This document shows, piece by piece, positions 19,901 through 27,068 of a stretch of 60,950 nucleotides of DNA. Positions within the stretch are counted from its first letter, which is position 1; the number at the start of each line of letters is the position of its first letter. The DNA is taken from the NCBI GenBank assembly GCA_002720095.2, contig PBGP02000003.1:1-60950 (forward strand), read 5' to 3'. The stretch comes from Methanobacteriota archaeon. GTDB lineage: Archaea; Thermoplasmatota; Poseidoniia; Poseidoniales; Poseidoniaceae. Position numbers and translations under genes: made by a program. The notes under the pieces were generated by a model. That model saw nothing but the letters and a program-made list of their open reading frames with translations. It was not told where the DNA came from and made no database searches.

Positions 19901-20037
19901 AACCAGTTAGAGTCACTGATTACACTGGATTACCTCCTGGAGGGCAATATGATCAATCTACAGGACAGACAATTTATGTTCAACAGGATGGAACTCGTTG
20001 GCAAATGATGAGTGATGGTAGTTTTACTAAATTATAG
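16918..20037 (+). CDS. Large surface protein with TSP3 repeats, GDGS tract and C-terminal anchor
   Basis: This 1039-residue exported protein has a signal peptide (RIAIITILILASLQPF). Residues about 40-160 resemble a pre-peptidase C-terminal type beta domain (EIEPNNENSTGQEIYPGDVIQGTV-like pattern). Two DxDxDG/DxCP thrombospondin type 3 calcium repeats follow near residues 310-390, then a pure Gly-Asp-Gly-Ser tract. Several Ig-like beta domains come next, then an Asn/Ser/Asp-rich linker, one transmembrane helix (LLIVFSSIIILGVTAAIIFI, around residue 930) and a cytoplasmic tail of about 90 residues ending in repeated DG-x-x-W motifs. It looks like a calcium-stabilised adhesin or cell-wall component. 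The start is ATG with an upstream GGAGG. Confidence 0.82.
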   Translation: MRIAIITILILASLQPFLICESLQDKSKMNLSISSSGVEIIDEIEPNNENSTGQEIYPGDVIQGTVDMWQDDKDWYSIWLEPGQTLLLSLSHAAGDGVSMSVWDENNTFLGTSNPGKTRDTIFLGEQETEIGGKFSVSVDGIMTEAGGGAYVLEIDAGYLVNWYAPEVGWYVVTDMYDARGNMMYSSSLSSFEFAESESSTFESAPVWTIGDFWNFSTTIPTTFGVTYDEYYQMTVIGSETFSGKQCHKVSIKGKMTMNIDFAGIETTTIEDISGTECYTKDNLAKIHEDISVTTSIETSGGFNFMSTSARQDDCTDDFGDPDDDCDGVSNFEDDCPNTSPGEEVDFSGCSEEQNNGGDDETDSDGDGVPDMDDTCPDTPMGESVDVFGCSSSQGGGDGSGDGSGDGSGDGSGDGSGDGSGNGGSLDEGCIPSGFDMNQKTVINSDLIYDGGMNYFNFPLQEGKVWSEAVEGTGTTSLSIEMGGCVISTTDIPSSDSLPLNYRHLSIQDFSVDGDTITAQGIQVFAGRDGNNDWATPDFTLLPSVPDDVAKMGLPFAVWINVVGFNEFSSSVEISANIDATNAPLMFDSSTLSVDELGAVIVDTMNLTSGDYELTIVGESDEFSHSISVKFTVDNDPDFEILTLDPWIVIPQGVKWNVPTPVFIEPVNGFGADVKISVTVPDGISAQLDFGSGIAPFMSVITLSISDTLESGDYTVIVTGTSGSKVHSDEITISITSLPEFSLEIENREQKIIDGSMEINGLINAHNGLDLSIGGAIDIIIEPYNQKLLDSAEIEWSTIDSNGDLPFTVRFTIDSTIPRNEYTVNLNVISLDGGITHSASVAFVTESSTLDGTAVVADNSSVSTGNTSQHDGTDDSANNLTNNQTSEGNSINDNTGDTDDNSNNQNSAADSESESSNTLLIVFSSIIILGVTAAIIFITIRNKSSKINLESNSEMWTNQSNLNVNQSIDVPQTAQIPVQPIFETQIATAPPPPIQPVRVTDYTGLPPGGQYDQSTGQTIYVQQDGTRWQMMSDGSFTKL
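18106..18177 (+). repeat. 12-bp tandem repeat (GGAGACGGAAGT x6) coding for GDGS
   Basis: Five identical copies of a 12-base unit and a sixth with one C-to-T change lie head to tail, followed by a decayed seventh. The length is a multiple of three, so gain or loss of copies would only lengthen or shorten the Gly-Asp-Gly-Ser linker of the surface protein. The near-perfect DNA identity shows recent expansion by slippage. It is not a CRISPR because no spacers separate the units. Confidence 0.95.
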
Positions 20038-20095
20038 TAAGGAATATTATTTTATTACTCCGAATAAATAATGCAGTACGTTCTTTGGCACCGAT

Positions 20096-20758
20096 ATGGG
20101 CAGAGTCTTACTGTACTCTCTTACGATTATCATTGGATTATGGTTTTCAGCTACATCTTGTGGTGGTTTATTACCTGATGACATAGCCGAATGGCCGGTA
20201 AATTTTGGCTGTTGGGCAATATTTCTTTACATTTTTAAGCATACCAATCGTAAAGAAAGAATAGAAATGTTAACTGTTTTAGCATTTGCAACACCTATGG
20301 AATTATTTTTCAGTGAGGTTTGGAAAATTTATGAATATCAAAGAGGTCTTATGCCTTTATTCGTTCCAGTAGGTCATTATTTTTTATTTGATTTAGGTAG
20401 AAAAATTGCTAAAAAAATGAAGGAATCAATGACTTTTCCAATATTAGTTCCGTTAATTCCGTTTGTACTATACGGTTTTTGGAATGGCAGTGATACTTCT
20501 GCTATAATTTTGTTAGTTTTAGTTTTATTTTTTATCAGATATGGACCGCAGCCAAGATTGTATGCTTCTATGGTTTGGGCTGCATTATTTATGGAAATTT
20601 TAGGGACCAATTTAGGAAATTGGACTTGGGCAAATGAGGTGCCATGGACTGGTCTGACTGCATGGAACCCTCCATTATTAGTTGGTGCTTTCTATTGTTT
20701 TGGAGATTTATTAGTTAATTTAACAGTTTCTAGCTTAGAAAAGCAGAATTTATCATAG
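20096..20758 (+). CDS. Multi-pass membrane protein of unknown function
   Basis: This 220-residue protein has about six predicted transmembrane segments and short loops. Conserved-looking polar stretches lie in the loops: DDIAEWPVNFGCW, TPMELFFSEVWKIYEYQRG, and near the C-terminus GTNLGNWTWANEVPWTGL followed by WNPPLLVGAFYCFGDLLV. The Trp/Asn/Pro pattern near the last helices suggests an integral-membrane enzyme, perhaps acting on an isoprenoid or carotenoid, but I do not recognise the family. The apparent TSCGG near residue 22 lies in the first helix and is not a convincing lipobox. It stands alone between the surface protein and ileS. Confidence 0.65.
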   Translation: MGRVLLYSLTIIIGLWFSATSCGGLLPDDIAEWPVNFGCWAIFLYIFKHTNRKERIEMLTVLAFATPMELFFSEVWKIYEYQRGLMPLFVPVGHYFLFDLGRKIAKKMKESMTFPILVPLIPFVLYGFWNGSDTSAIILLVLVLFFIRYGPQPRLYASMVWAALFMEILGTNLGNWTWANEVPWTGLTAWNPPLLVGAFYCFGDLLVNLTVSSLEKQNLS

Positions 20759-20808
20759 TATGCTCGAAGAGGATTTCAGAATGCAACTTTCTTTCAATTA
20801 GAATTAGT

Positions 20809-23800
20809 TTAATTTACCTTGAAATAAATTAAACAGTCATCTACCTCAAAAGTTTCAGAATCATCAGCACCTTTACCTAACTTTAAAGATGCATTGGCAG
20901 CTCTGGTTTCATTTTTTAGATGTTCCCAATCATTACTCAAAAGTTCTGGATTACCTTCACCCAACCATACTGTTAATTCAATATCTTCTTCTATGTCTAG
21001 AGCTAAATCTTTACGTTTTTGCTGGATTCTTCTAATTATATCTCTTGCTAATCCTTTAGACGCTAATTCTGGGGTAATCTGCATATCTAATACAAGACTT
21101 ACATCTATATCCTGTTCATTTTCTGAAAACATAATTGTTTCTGCGGCGAATCCACTTCGTTCAACTCTTCTTAATTCAATATCTTCTTCAGTAATTTTAT
21201 ATCCAGCTAGAGTACATTTTCCAGCTTTAATTTCACTCCATGTTAAATCTGGGTCTGCAGAAGAAATAGCCTCTAAAACAGATGGTAAATCTTGTCTACA
21301 TTTTTTACCAAGCATTTTTCTGTTTGGTGATAACTCAATTTTCTGAAATTTATCTAGATCGCCAACGGTAGAAATATTCTCAACATTCAATTCTTCAGCC
21401 AGAATCTCATGGAATTGATTTAATTCAGGCCCACCTACAATCCAACCATTATTACATGGAAGTCTTTGTCTTCTCTTTTCTTTAACTCTAATCCTTCTTC
21501 CTGTTTCGGCAAGAGAACGAACTAATCCCATTTTTGCTTCTAAATCTAGATCCTGTCTAGGTAATGCTCCATTTTCTTCTGTAGGCCAGTCTGCTAAATG
21601 AACAGAACTACCGGTTAAGTTAGAATAAATTTCATCGGCCATAAATGGGGCTACTGGAGCAGTTAATTTACACACAATAGTAAGTATTTCGTGCAATGTA
21701 TGTTGACATGATTTTTTATCATCACTGGTCGAATCATCCCACAGTCTTCTTCGACTTCTTCTTACATACCAGTTAGATAAATCATTAATTACAAAATTTT
21801 CTAAATCTCTACATGCCTTGTGAAAATCCCAGTTTTTGAATTGATAATGATATTTTTTAGCAACACTCGTTACACGTGATAGTATCCAACGATCTAATTC
21901 TGACCTTTTTTCAATGGGAAAACTATTGATTTCGGGATCGAAATTATCAAGTGCAGCGTAATCAGCATGAAATTTGTAGACATTCCATAAGGTTAGGAAA
22001 TATTTTGCATAAGTTTCACGTACTCCATCGGGATCGAATTTTAATGGATTCCAAGGAGCCCCAGCTGTGACCATATACCATCTAGAAGAGTCAGCGCCTT
22101 CTTTGTTAAAATGATGCCATGGGTCAACTACATTTCCTTTAGATTTAGACATTTTTTTCCCCTCTTTGTCAAGTATTAAACCTAGACTTAGGCAGCTTTT
22201 GTAGCAAATTGAATCAAAAACAGTGGTACTCACTGCAAGTAAGGTGTAGAACCAACCTCGTGTTTGGTCTACTCCTTCGCAAATATAATCAATGGGAAAA
22301 GCGTCTGAAATCTTTTCTTCGTTTTCAAATGGATAATGCCACTGAGCAAAAAATGCACATCCAGAATCAAACCAGCAATCCATCACAAATGGTTCCCTTT
22401 TCATGGGCTCTCCATTATCTGATATTAGAGTAAAATCATCAACAATTGGTCTGTGCAGGTCTACATCATCAGGGCAATCTGGGTTTTGTATACCTGAATT
22501 ACTGGCTTTAATAACTTCTTTTTGTAATTCTTCTATAGAACCAATGCATTTCATCTCACCCGATTTACTCTTCCAAACAGGTAGCGGTGTACCCCAGAAT
22601 CTCTCTCTAGATATCGCCCAGTCTTTTACGTTTCTAAGCCATTCACCAAATCTACCTTCACCAACCCAGTCTGGTGCCCATTCGACTTGATTATTGAATT
22701 CTAATAACCGTTCTTTAACAGCAGTCATTCTAACAAACCATGACTCCATCCCGTAGTATAGAAGAGGATGTCCAGTTCTCCAACAGTGTGGATAGTCATG
22801 AATATACATTTTTTCTCGATATAGTCTATTCGAATCAGTAAGAATATTAATTATAATATCATCACATTCTTTCACATATTTTCCATCTAATTGGGGATGA
22901 ATACCTGTAATGAAAGCACCATCCATTCCTACTGTATGTACTTCTGGAAATCCAACTTCTCTTCCTAAATTATAATCATCTTCACCATACATTACAGCAG
23001 TATGGACTACACCAGTACCATCACTTGTTGTTACGAAATCTGCAGCTACAACAGTCCATGCAGTTTTACTGTCTCCTCTTTCTACAGCATCTGGAAACAA
23101 GGCTTCGTATTCTTTACCTACTAATTCAGAACCTGGAAATTCTGATATGATTTCTACCTTATGTCTCATGACTTCTTTCAGCAAATCCTTAGCTAGTATA
23201 ATCTCATCCCCGACCTCGCTACCTCCACGCCCTTCCCAATTTTTACCAGCAGCCTCACTAATCTTTATCCTGCAATATGTAACATCAGGCCCCACCGCTA
23301 GGCCAACATTACCAGGCAGTGTCCATGGAGTTGTGGTCCAAGCCAAAATAGATGCATCATCACCTTTGAGTTTAAACTTCACATATACAGACGGTTCTTC
23401 TACTTCTTTATACCCTAATGCTACCTCATGACTGGAATACGAGGTACCAGTCTGAGGACAGTATGGTAGAACTTTGTAACCCCTGTAAAGAAAATCTTTT
23501 TCGAACATTTGTTTCAATGCCCACCACGCAGATTCGATGTAATTATTGTGTAGGGTTACATATGGATTATCTAAGTCAACCCAGAATGCCATTCTTTCAC
23601 TCATTTTTCTCCAAGCATCTTCATATGTCCAAACTGATTTTTTACATTCTTCATTAAATTCACCCATTCCATAATTTATTATAGCATCATTACTCATTAA
23701 ATCTAATCTTTTTTGTACTTCAATTTCAACAGGTAAACCGTGAGTATCCCATCCACCTTTTCTTTCAACTAAGTGTCCTTCCATGGTTTTCCATCTACAA

Positions 23801-24006
23801 ACAAGATCCTTATACGCTCGTGCAACGACATGATGAATGCCCGGTTTTCCATTTGCAGTTGGTGGACCTTCTAGGAAAATAAATGGTTTTCCTTCTCTCC
23901 TAAATTCCATTGAACGAGCAAATGTGTTTTCTTTTTTCCACCTTTTAATCAAGTTTTCTTCCATCGATACTGAATTATATTCACCGGCTGGATTAGGTGC
24001 TACCAT
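20809..24006 (-). CDS. ileS: Isoleucine--tRNA ligase
   Basis: Isoleucyl-tRNA synthetase of about 1065 residues, the usual size for the archaeal/eukaryotic-type enzyme, which charges tRNA-Ile and edits valine. The HIGH-type motif is GPPTANGKPGIHH, the CP1 editing domain holds TTPWTLPGNVGLAVGP and GTGVVHTAVMYGEDDYNLG, and the KMSKS loop is GKKMSKSKGNVVDPW. The anticodon-binding domain and C-terminal region are intact. The open frame continues 30 codons upstream of the chosen ATG at 24006, but those residues are a hydrophobic run not expected in the enzyme; another Met at 24027 is also possible. The gene is divergent from the GH1 fusion gene. Confidence 0.97.
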   Translation of the reverse strand: MVAPNPAGEYNSVSMEENLIKRWKKENTFARSMEFRREGKPFIFLEGPPTANGKPGIHHVVARAYKDLVCRWKTMEGHLVERKGGWDTHGLPVEIEVQKRLDLMSNDAIINYGMGEFNEECKKSVWTYEDAWRKMSERMAFWVDLDNPYVTLHNNYIESAWWALKQMFEKDFLYRGYKVLPYCPQTGTSYSSHEVALGYKEVEEPSVYVKFKLKGDDASILAWTTTPWTLPGNVGLAVGPDVTYCRIKISEAAGKNWEGRGGSEVGDEIILAKDLLKEVMRHKVEIISEFPGSELVGKEYEALFPDAVERGDSKTAWTVVAADFVTTSDGTGVVHTAVMYGEDDYNLGREVGFPEVHTVGMDGAFITGIHPQLDGKYVKECDDIIINILTDSNRLYREKMYIHDYPHCWRTGHPLLYYGMESWFVRMTAVKERLLEFNNQVEWAPDWVGEGRFGEWLRNVKDWAISRERFWGTPLPVWKSKSGEMKCIGSIEELQKEVIKASNSGIQNPDCPDDVDLHRPIVDDFTLISDNGEPMKREPFVMDCWFDSGCAFFAQWHYPFENEEKISDAFPIDYICEGVDQTRGWFYTLLAVSTTVFDSICYKSCLSLGLILDKEGKKMSKSKGNVVDPWHHFNKEGADSSRWYMVTAGAPWNPLKFDPDGVRETYAKYFLTLWNVYKFHADYAALDNFDPEINSFPIEKRSELDRWILSRVTSVAKKYHYQFKNWDFHKACRDLENFVINDLSNWYVRRSRRRLWDDSTSDDKKSCQHTLHEILTIVCKLTAPVAPFMADEIYSNLTGSSVHLADWPTEENGALPRQDLDLEAKMGLVRSLAETGRRIRVKEKRRQRLPCNNGWIVGGPELNQFHEILAEELNVENISTVGDLDKFQKIELSPNRKMLGKKCRQDLPSVLEAISSADPDLTWSEIKAGKCTLAGYKITEEDIELRRVERSGFAAETIMFSENEQDIDVSLVLDMQITPELASKGLARDIIRRIQQKRKDLALDIEEDIELTVWLGEGNPELLSNDWEHLKNETRAANASLKLGKGADDSETFEVDDCLIYFKVN

Positions 24007-24131
24007 GATTACCCGAGTCAAGTTCATGTTTTGAACATGACCATAGATAATAAAAATATAAATGAAAAAATTAAACCCGTAAAAAATTAAACTCACAGAA
24101 GTAATTATGAAAAATAACTCTTACCAATAAC

Positions 24132-26165
24132 ATGCAGTGGTGGCAAATTACATTAATTTGGTTTCTATGCTTCTACAGTATTTCAATTTTTATTCTGTCA
24201 TTAAGATTTCCAGAAAAGCATCTCGATTGGAATAAATTAGATTTAGATGATTTAAGATTTCCAAAGGATTTTTGTTGGGGTGTTGCAACTGCATCTCACC
24301 AAATAGAAGGGAATAACCATAATAATTGGTCTGAATTTGAAAAAAATAACGGTCTTGAAGAAAGTGGAATAGCTTGCGATCACTGGAATAGATGGAATCA
24401 AGACTTTGAATTAATTAAAGAATTAGGAGTCGGACATTATAGATTTTCTATTGAATGGAGTCGAATACAACCTACCAAAGATGTTTGGGATGATCTTATT
24501 GTTAAACAGTACTCAGAAATGGTCGATGATCTGATTAGTAAGGGAATCGAACCAATGATCACTTTACATCATTTTTCACATCCAGTCTGGTTTCAAGATG
24601 AAGGTGGTTTCGAAATAGAAGATAATGTGTCATATTGGATAAATTTTTGTGAAATAATTTTCAATGAACTTAGTGATAGGGTAAAGTGGTGGTGCACAAT
24701 TAATGAACCTGCTGTTTTTACTACGATGGGATACGTTCTTGGAGAATTTCCTCCAGGAGCCAGATCGTTCAAAAAAGCACGTTCTGTATCGAAAAATATG
24801 ATGTCTGCACATGCACAATGCTACAGGAATTTAAAGAAATTACCTAATGGAGAGGACTCTAATATTGGATTTGTCAAGAATATTAATATTTTTGACCCAT
24901 ACAAGCGTTGGAATATTTTTCATTGGATACAAGCTAAAATTCTCGATGAAATGTTTAACAAGTGTTGGTTACGTGGGCTAAAAACTGGTAGATTTAGAGC
25001 ACCATCATCAATCTTTTCTCAAAAAATTGATGGACTCAGAGGGAGTGCTGATTTTATAGGTGTTAACTACTATACTCATCTTCTTACGACTCCTTTTATG
25101 CCAACTAGTGTAGAATTAGAACCTTTAAAAAGACCTTGGGAAATCAGAACTGATTTCAGATATCCGATGTATGCGGAAGGATTGAGACGTTCATTTGAGA
25201 TGGTGGAAAATCTTGGAGTTCCAATTTATGTAACAGAAAATGGAGTTGCGGATAAAAATGATGATTTCAGACCTGAACATATTAGGAAGCATTTATGGAT
25301 TACATCCAGAGCTATTTTAGATGGTTTCAACGTGAAAGGATTTTTTCATTGGAGTTTAATGGATAATTTCGAATGGGCAGAGGGGTACGCCCAGAGATTT
25401 GGCCTGTATCATGTTAACTATGAAACTCAAAAAAGAACTTTGAAAGAAAGTGGAAAACTATATTCAGGAATTATAAAGAAGAATTCTATGCCTCAAATTG
25501 TAATTTTGGCAGGTGGACTGGGGACTAGACTTGGGGACTTGACTGAAAAAATTCCCAAATCTCTAGTTAAAGTAAATGGAAAACCAATTATCACTCACAT
25601 TTTAAATTGGGCTCACGGACAAGGATGTAGAAATGCTTTGATTTTAACAGGTCATAATGGGCACAAATTTAAAAATTTTAATCATGATAAAATGAGTTTA
25701 ACATTCAATCAGGAAATAGAACCGTTAGGAACGGGTGGTGCTCTATTCAACTCTTTAGACTTACTGGAGGACAATTTTATTCTTTTGTGGGGTGATGACT
25801 ACCACCCAATTCAATACGAAAAATTAGTAAATCAACATTTTAATTCAAATTCAAAATTAACAATGACAGTTACAGAATCTCATAAATCAATGAATCTAAA
25901 ACATTTTGAGGGACGATTAATAAATTATGATAAGACAAATCCACTTGAGGACTTTAATGGATATGAAGCAGGAACTAGTTTAGTCTCAAAATCAATTGTA
26001 GAAAAATATGGAAAACCTGGGAAGTGGGGTTGGGAACAGACAATATATTCTAAAATTTCTGAAGATATTTTCATTCATTTGGATAATACCAAGTTTTGGG
26101 ATATCGGAACACCAGACAGGCTTTCTAAACTAGAGGATTTTTTCAAAGAAGGGGGGGCCAGATGA
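24132..26165 (+). CDS. Membrane-tethered GH1 glycosidase fused to a sugar-1-phosphate nucleotidyltransferase
   Basis: This 677-residue protein fuses two enzymes in one open frame. Residues 1-25 form a transmembrane helix followed by basic residues, which by the positive-inside rule would keep the rest in the cytoplasm. Residues about 38-450 are a glycoside hydrolase family 1 domain: FCWGVATASHQIEG, acid/base Glu192 in TINEP, nucleophile Glu369 in YVTENG, and HWSLMDNFEWAEGY near the aglycone site. From Met453 a nucleotidyltransferase begins, with LAGGLGTRL and PKSL, LGTGGAL, and a GDDYH metal site; it looks closest to HddC/RmlA-type enzymes that join a sugar 1-phosphate to a nucleotide. No stop codon separates the parts. 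The 3' end overlaps the convergent galactokinase-like gene by 36 bases. Membrane-bound GH1 transglycosidases acting on glycolipids (SFR2 type) are an alternative model for the first domain. Confidence 0.88.
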   Translation: MQWWQITLIWFLCFYSISIFILSLRFPEKHLDWNKLDLDDLRFPKDFCWGVATASHQIEGNNHNNWSEFEKNNGLEESGIACDHWNRWNQDFELIKELGVGHYRFSIEWSRIQPTKDVWDDLIVKQYSEMVDDLISKGIEPMITLHHFSHPVWFQDEGGFEIEDNVSYWINFCEIIFNELSDRVKWWCTINEPAVFTTMGYVLGEFPPGARSFKKARSVSKNMMSAHAQCYRNLKKLPNGEDSNIGFVKNINIFDPYKRWNIFHWIQAKILDEMFNKCWLRGLKTGRFRAPSSIFSQKIDGLRGSADFIGVNYYTHLLTTPFMPTSVELEPLKRPWEIRTDFRYPMYAEGLRRSFEMVENLGVPIYVTENGVADKNDDFRPEHIRKHLWITSRAILDGFNVKGFFHWSLMDNFEWAEGYAQRFGLYHVNYETQKRTLKESGKLYSGIIKKNSMPQIVILAGGLGTRLGDLTEKIPKSLVKVNGKPIITHILNWAHGQGCRNALILTGHNGHKFKNFNHDKMSLTFNQEIEPLGTGGALFNSLDLLEDNFILLWGDDYHPIQYEKLVNQHFNSNSKLTMTVTESHKSMNLKHFEGRLINYDKTNPLEDFNGYEAGTSLVSKSIVEKYGKPGKWGWEQTIYSKISEDIFIHLDNTKFWDIGTPDRLSKLEDFFKEGGAR

Positions 26166-26951
26166 AATTAACAGATCCCCGGTTAAGATTTCTTCACTTT
26201 CAACCAATACGAGTATCATCCCTCCAAAACCACCACCCATCATTCTAGCTCCTAAAACCCCTTTTTTATTTTGAATTTTGTTTACCATTTTGTCAATAGA
26301 AGGTAGGCTTACCCCGAGTTTAATTAAAGATGAATGAGACTCATTTAATAATTTCCCCAACTCTGAAGGAGATGCGTTTAAAGCCATTTTAACCCTTAAA
26401 TTTTCTTCAATTACGTGTGATTTAATAATTCTATTATTACAATTATATTCAGTTTCATTCAGACTTCTTTCTATTCCCGAATCTATCAATTTAAACTTCC
26501 ATTCATGAGGAATATTATGATGTACAATCGAGTTATCATTAAAATTAATCATTGTCATTTTATTTTTAATCGCAAACATTATTGCCATTTGATCTAGTAG
26601 CCCACAATTTGTTCCCAGAATTTTTTGCTCTATTCTTTGTGCTTCTTTGCATACTTTTAGTGGATCAATATCTCCATATTTTCCGATTACAATAGCTATA
26701 CACAGTGCCGCAGATGAAGATAGACCTTTGCCTATAGGAATATCGCTTTTAACCTTGAGCCTTGCGGGCCACCCACCTACCTCTTTCCATAGAGAAATTA
26801 CATTCCTGTCACCAAAATATCCCTGTTTAATATCGATAATTTCCAGTACTAAAAATGAATTCACAGCGAACGGAAGTGACAAACCTCCAGAGTAATCGGT
26901 GTGCTCTCCAATAATGTTTATCCTTGCAGGGACTGTAATTCGGCGATTCAT
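26130..26951 (-). CDS. Galactokinase-like GHMP sugar kinase (short form)
   Basis: This GHMP kinase of about 273 residues has the galactokinase signature near its start (ARINIIGEHTDYSGG). It also has the ATP-binding motif GKGLSSSAAL and the third motif GARMMGGGFGG. Together these indicate anomeric phosphorylation of a sugar such as galactose or a related aldose to the 1-phosphate. Typical galactokinases are 350-400 residues, so this is a compact version; a region between motifs 2 and 3 is shortened. The frame is open 46 codons further upstream, but the ATG at 26951 sits directly before the conserved N-terminus. It is convergent with, and overlaps, the GH1/nucleotidyltransferase fusion, which would use its product. 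Confidence 0.85.
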   Translation of the reverse strand: MNRRITVPARINIIGEHTDYSGGLSLPFAVNSFLVLEIIDIKQGYFGDRNVISLWKEVGGWPARLKVKSDIPIGKGLSSSAALCIAIVIGKYGDIDPLKVCKEAQRIEQKILGTNCGLLDQMAIMFAIKNKMTMINFNDNSIVHHNIPHEWKFKLIDSGIERSLNETEYNCNNRIIKSHVIEENLRVKMALNASPSELGKLLNESHSSLIKLGVSLPSIDKMVNKIQNKKGVLGARMMGGGFGGMILVLVESEEILTGDLLISSGPPFFEKIL

Positions 26952-27068
26952 ATGTTCCCTCAGTATTAGTTTGATGGCCAAAGTAAAAGAATTTAATATA
27001 CATCTGAATCGCTTAATGTACATTTGTGTACCGATGCATTGACAAACACAGTCCTGTTCCAGACTACG

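Noticed and set aside
20096-20170. Lipobox TSCGG in the membrane protein
   Set aside because: It lies within the first transmembrane helix and more helices follow, unlike a lipoprotein.
24007-24096. Longer N-terminus for IleS beginning with a hydrophobic run
   Set aside because: The extra residues are not expected in the enzyme and lie in the divergent promoter gap; ATG 24006 fits the family.
27024-27068. Upstream ATG for the giant surface protein
   Set aside because: The 15 extra residues would spoil the signal peptide; ATG 27069 starts it properly.
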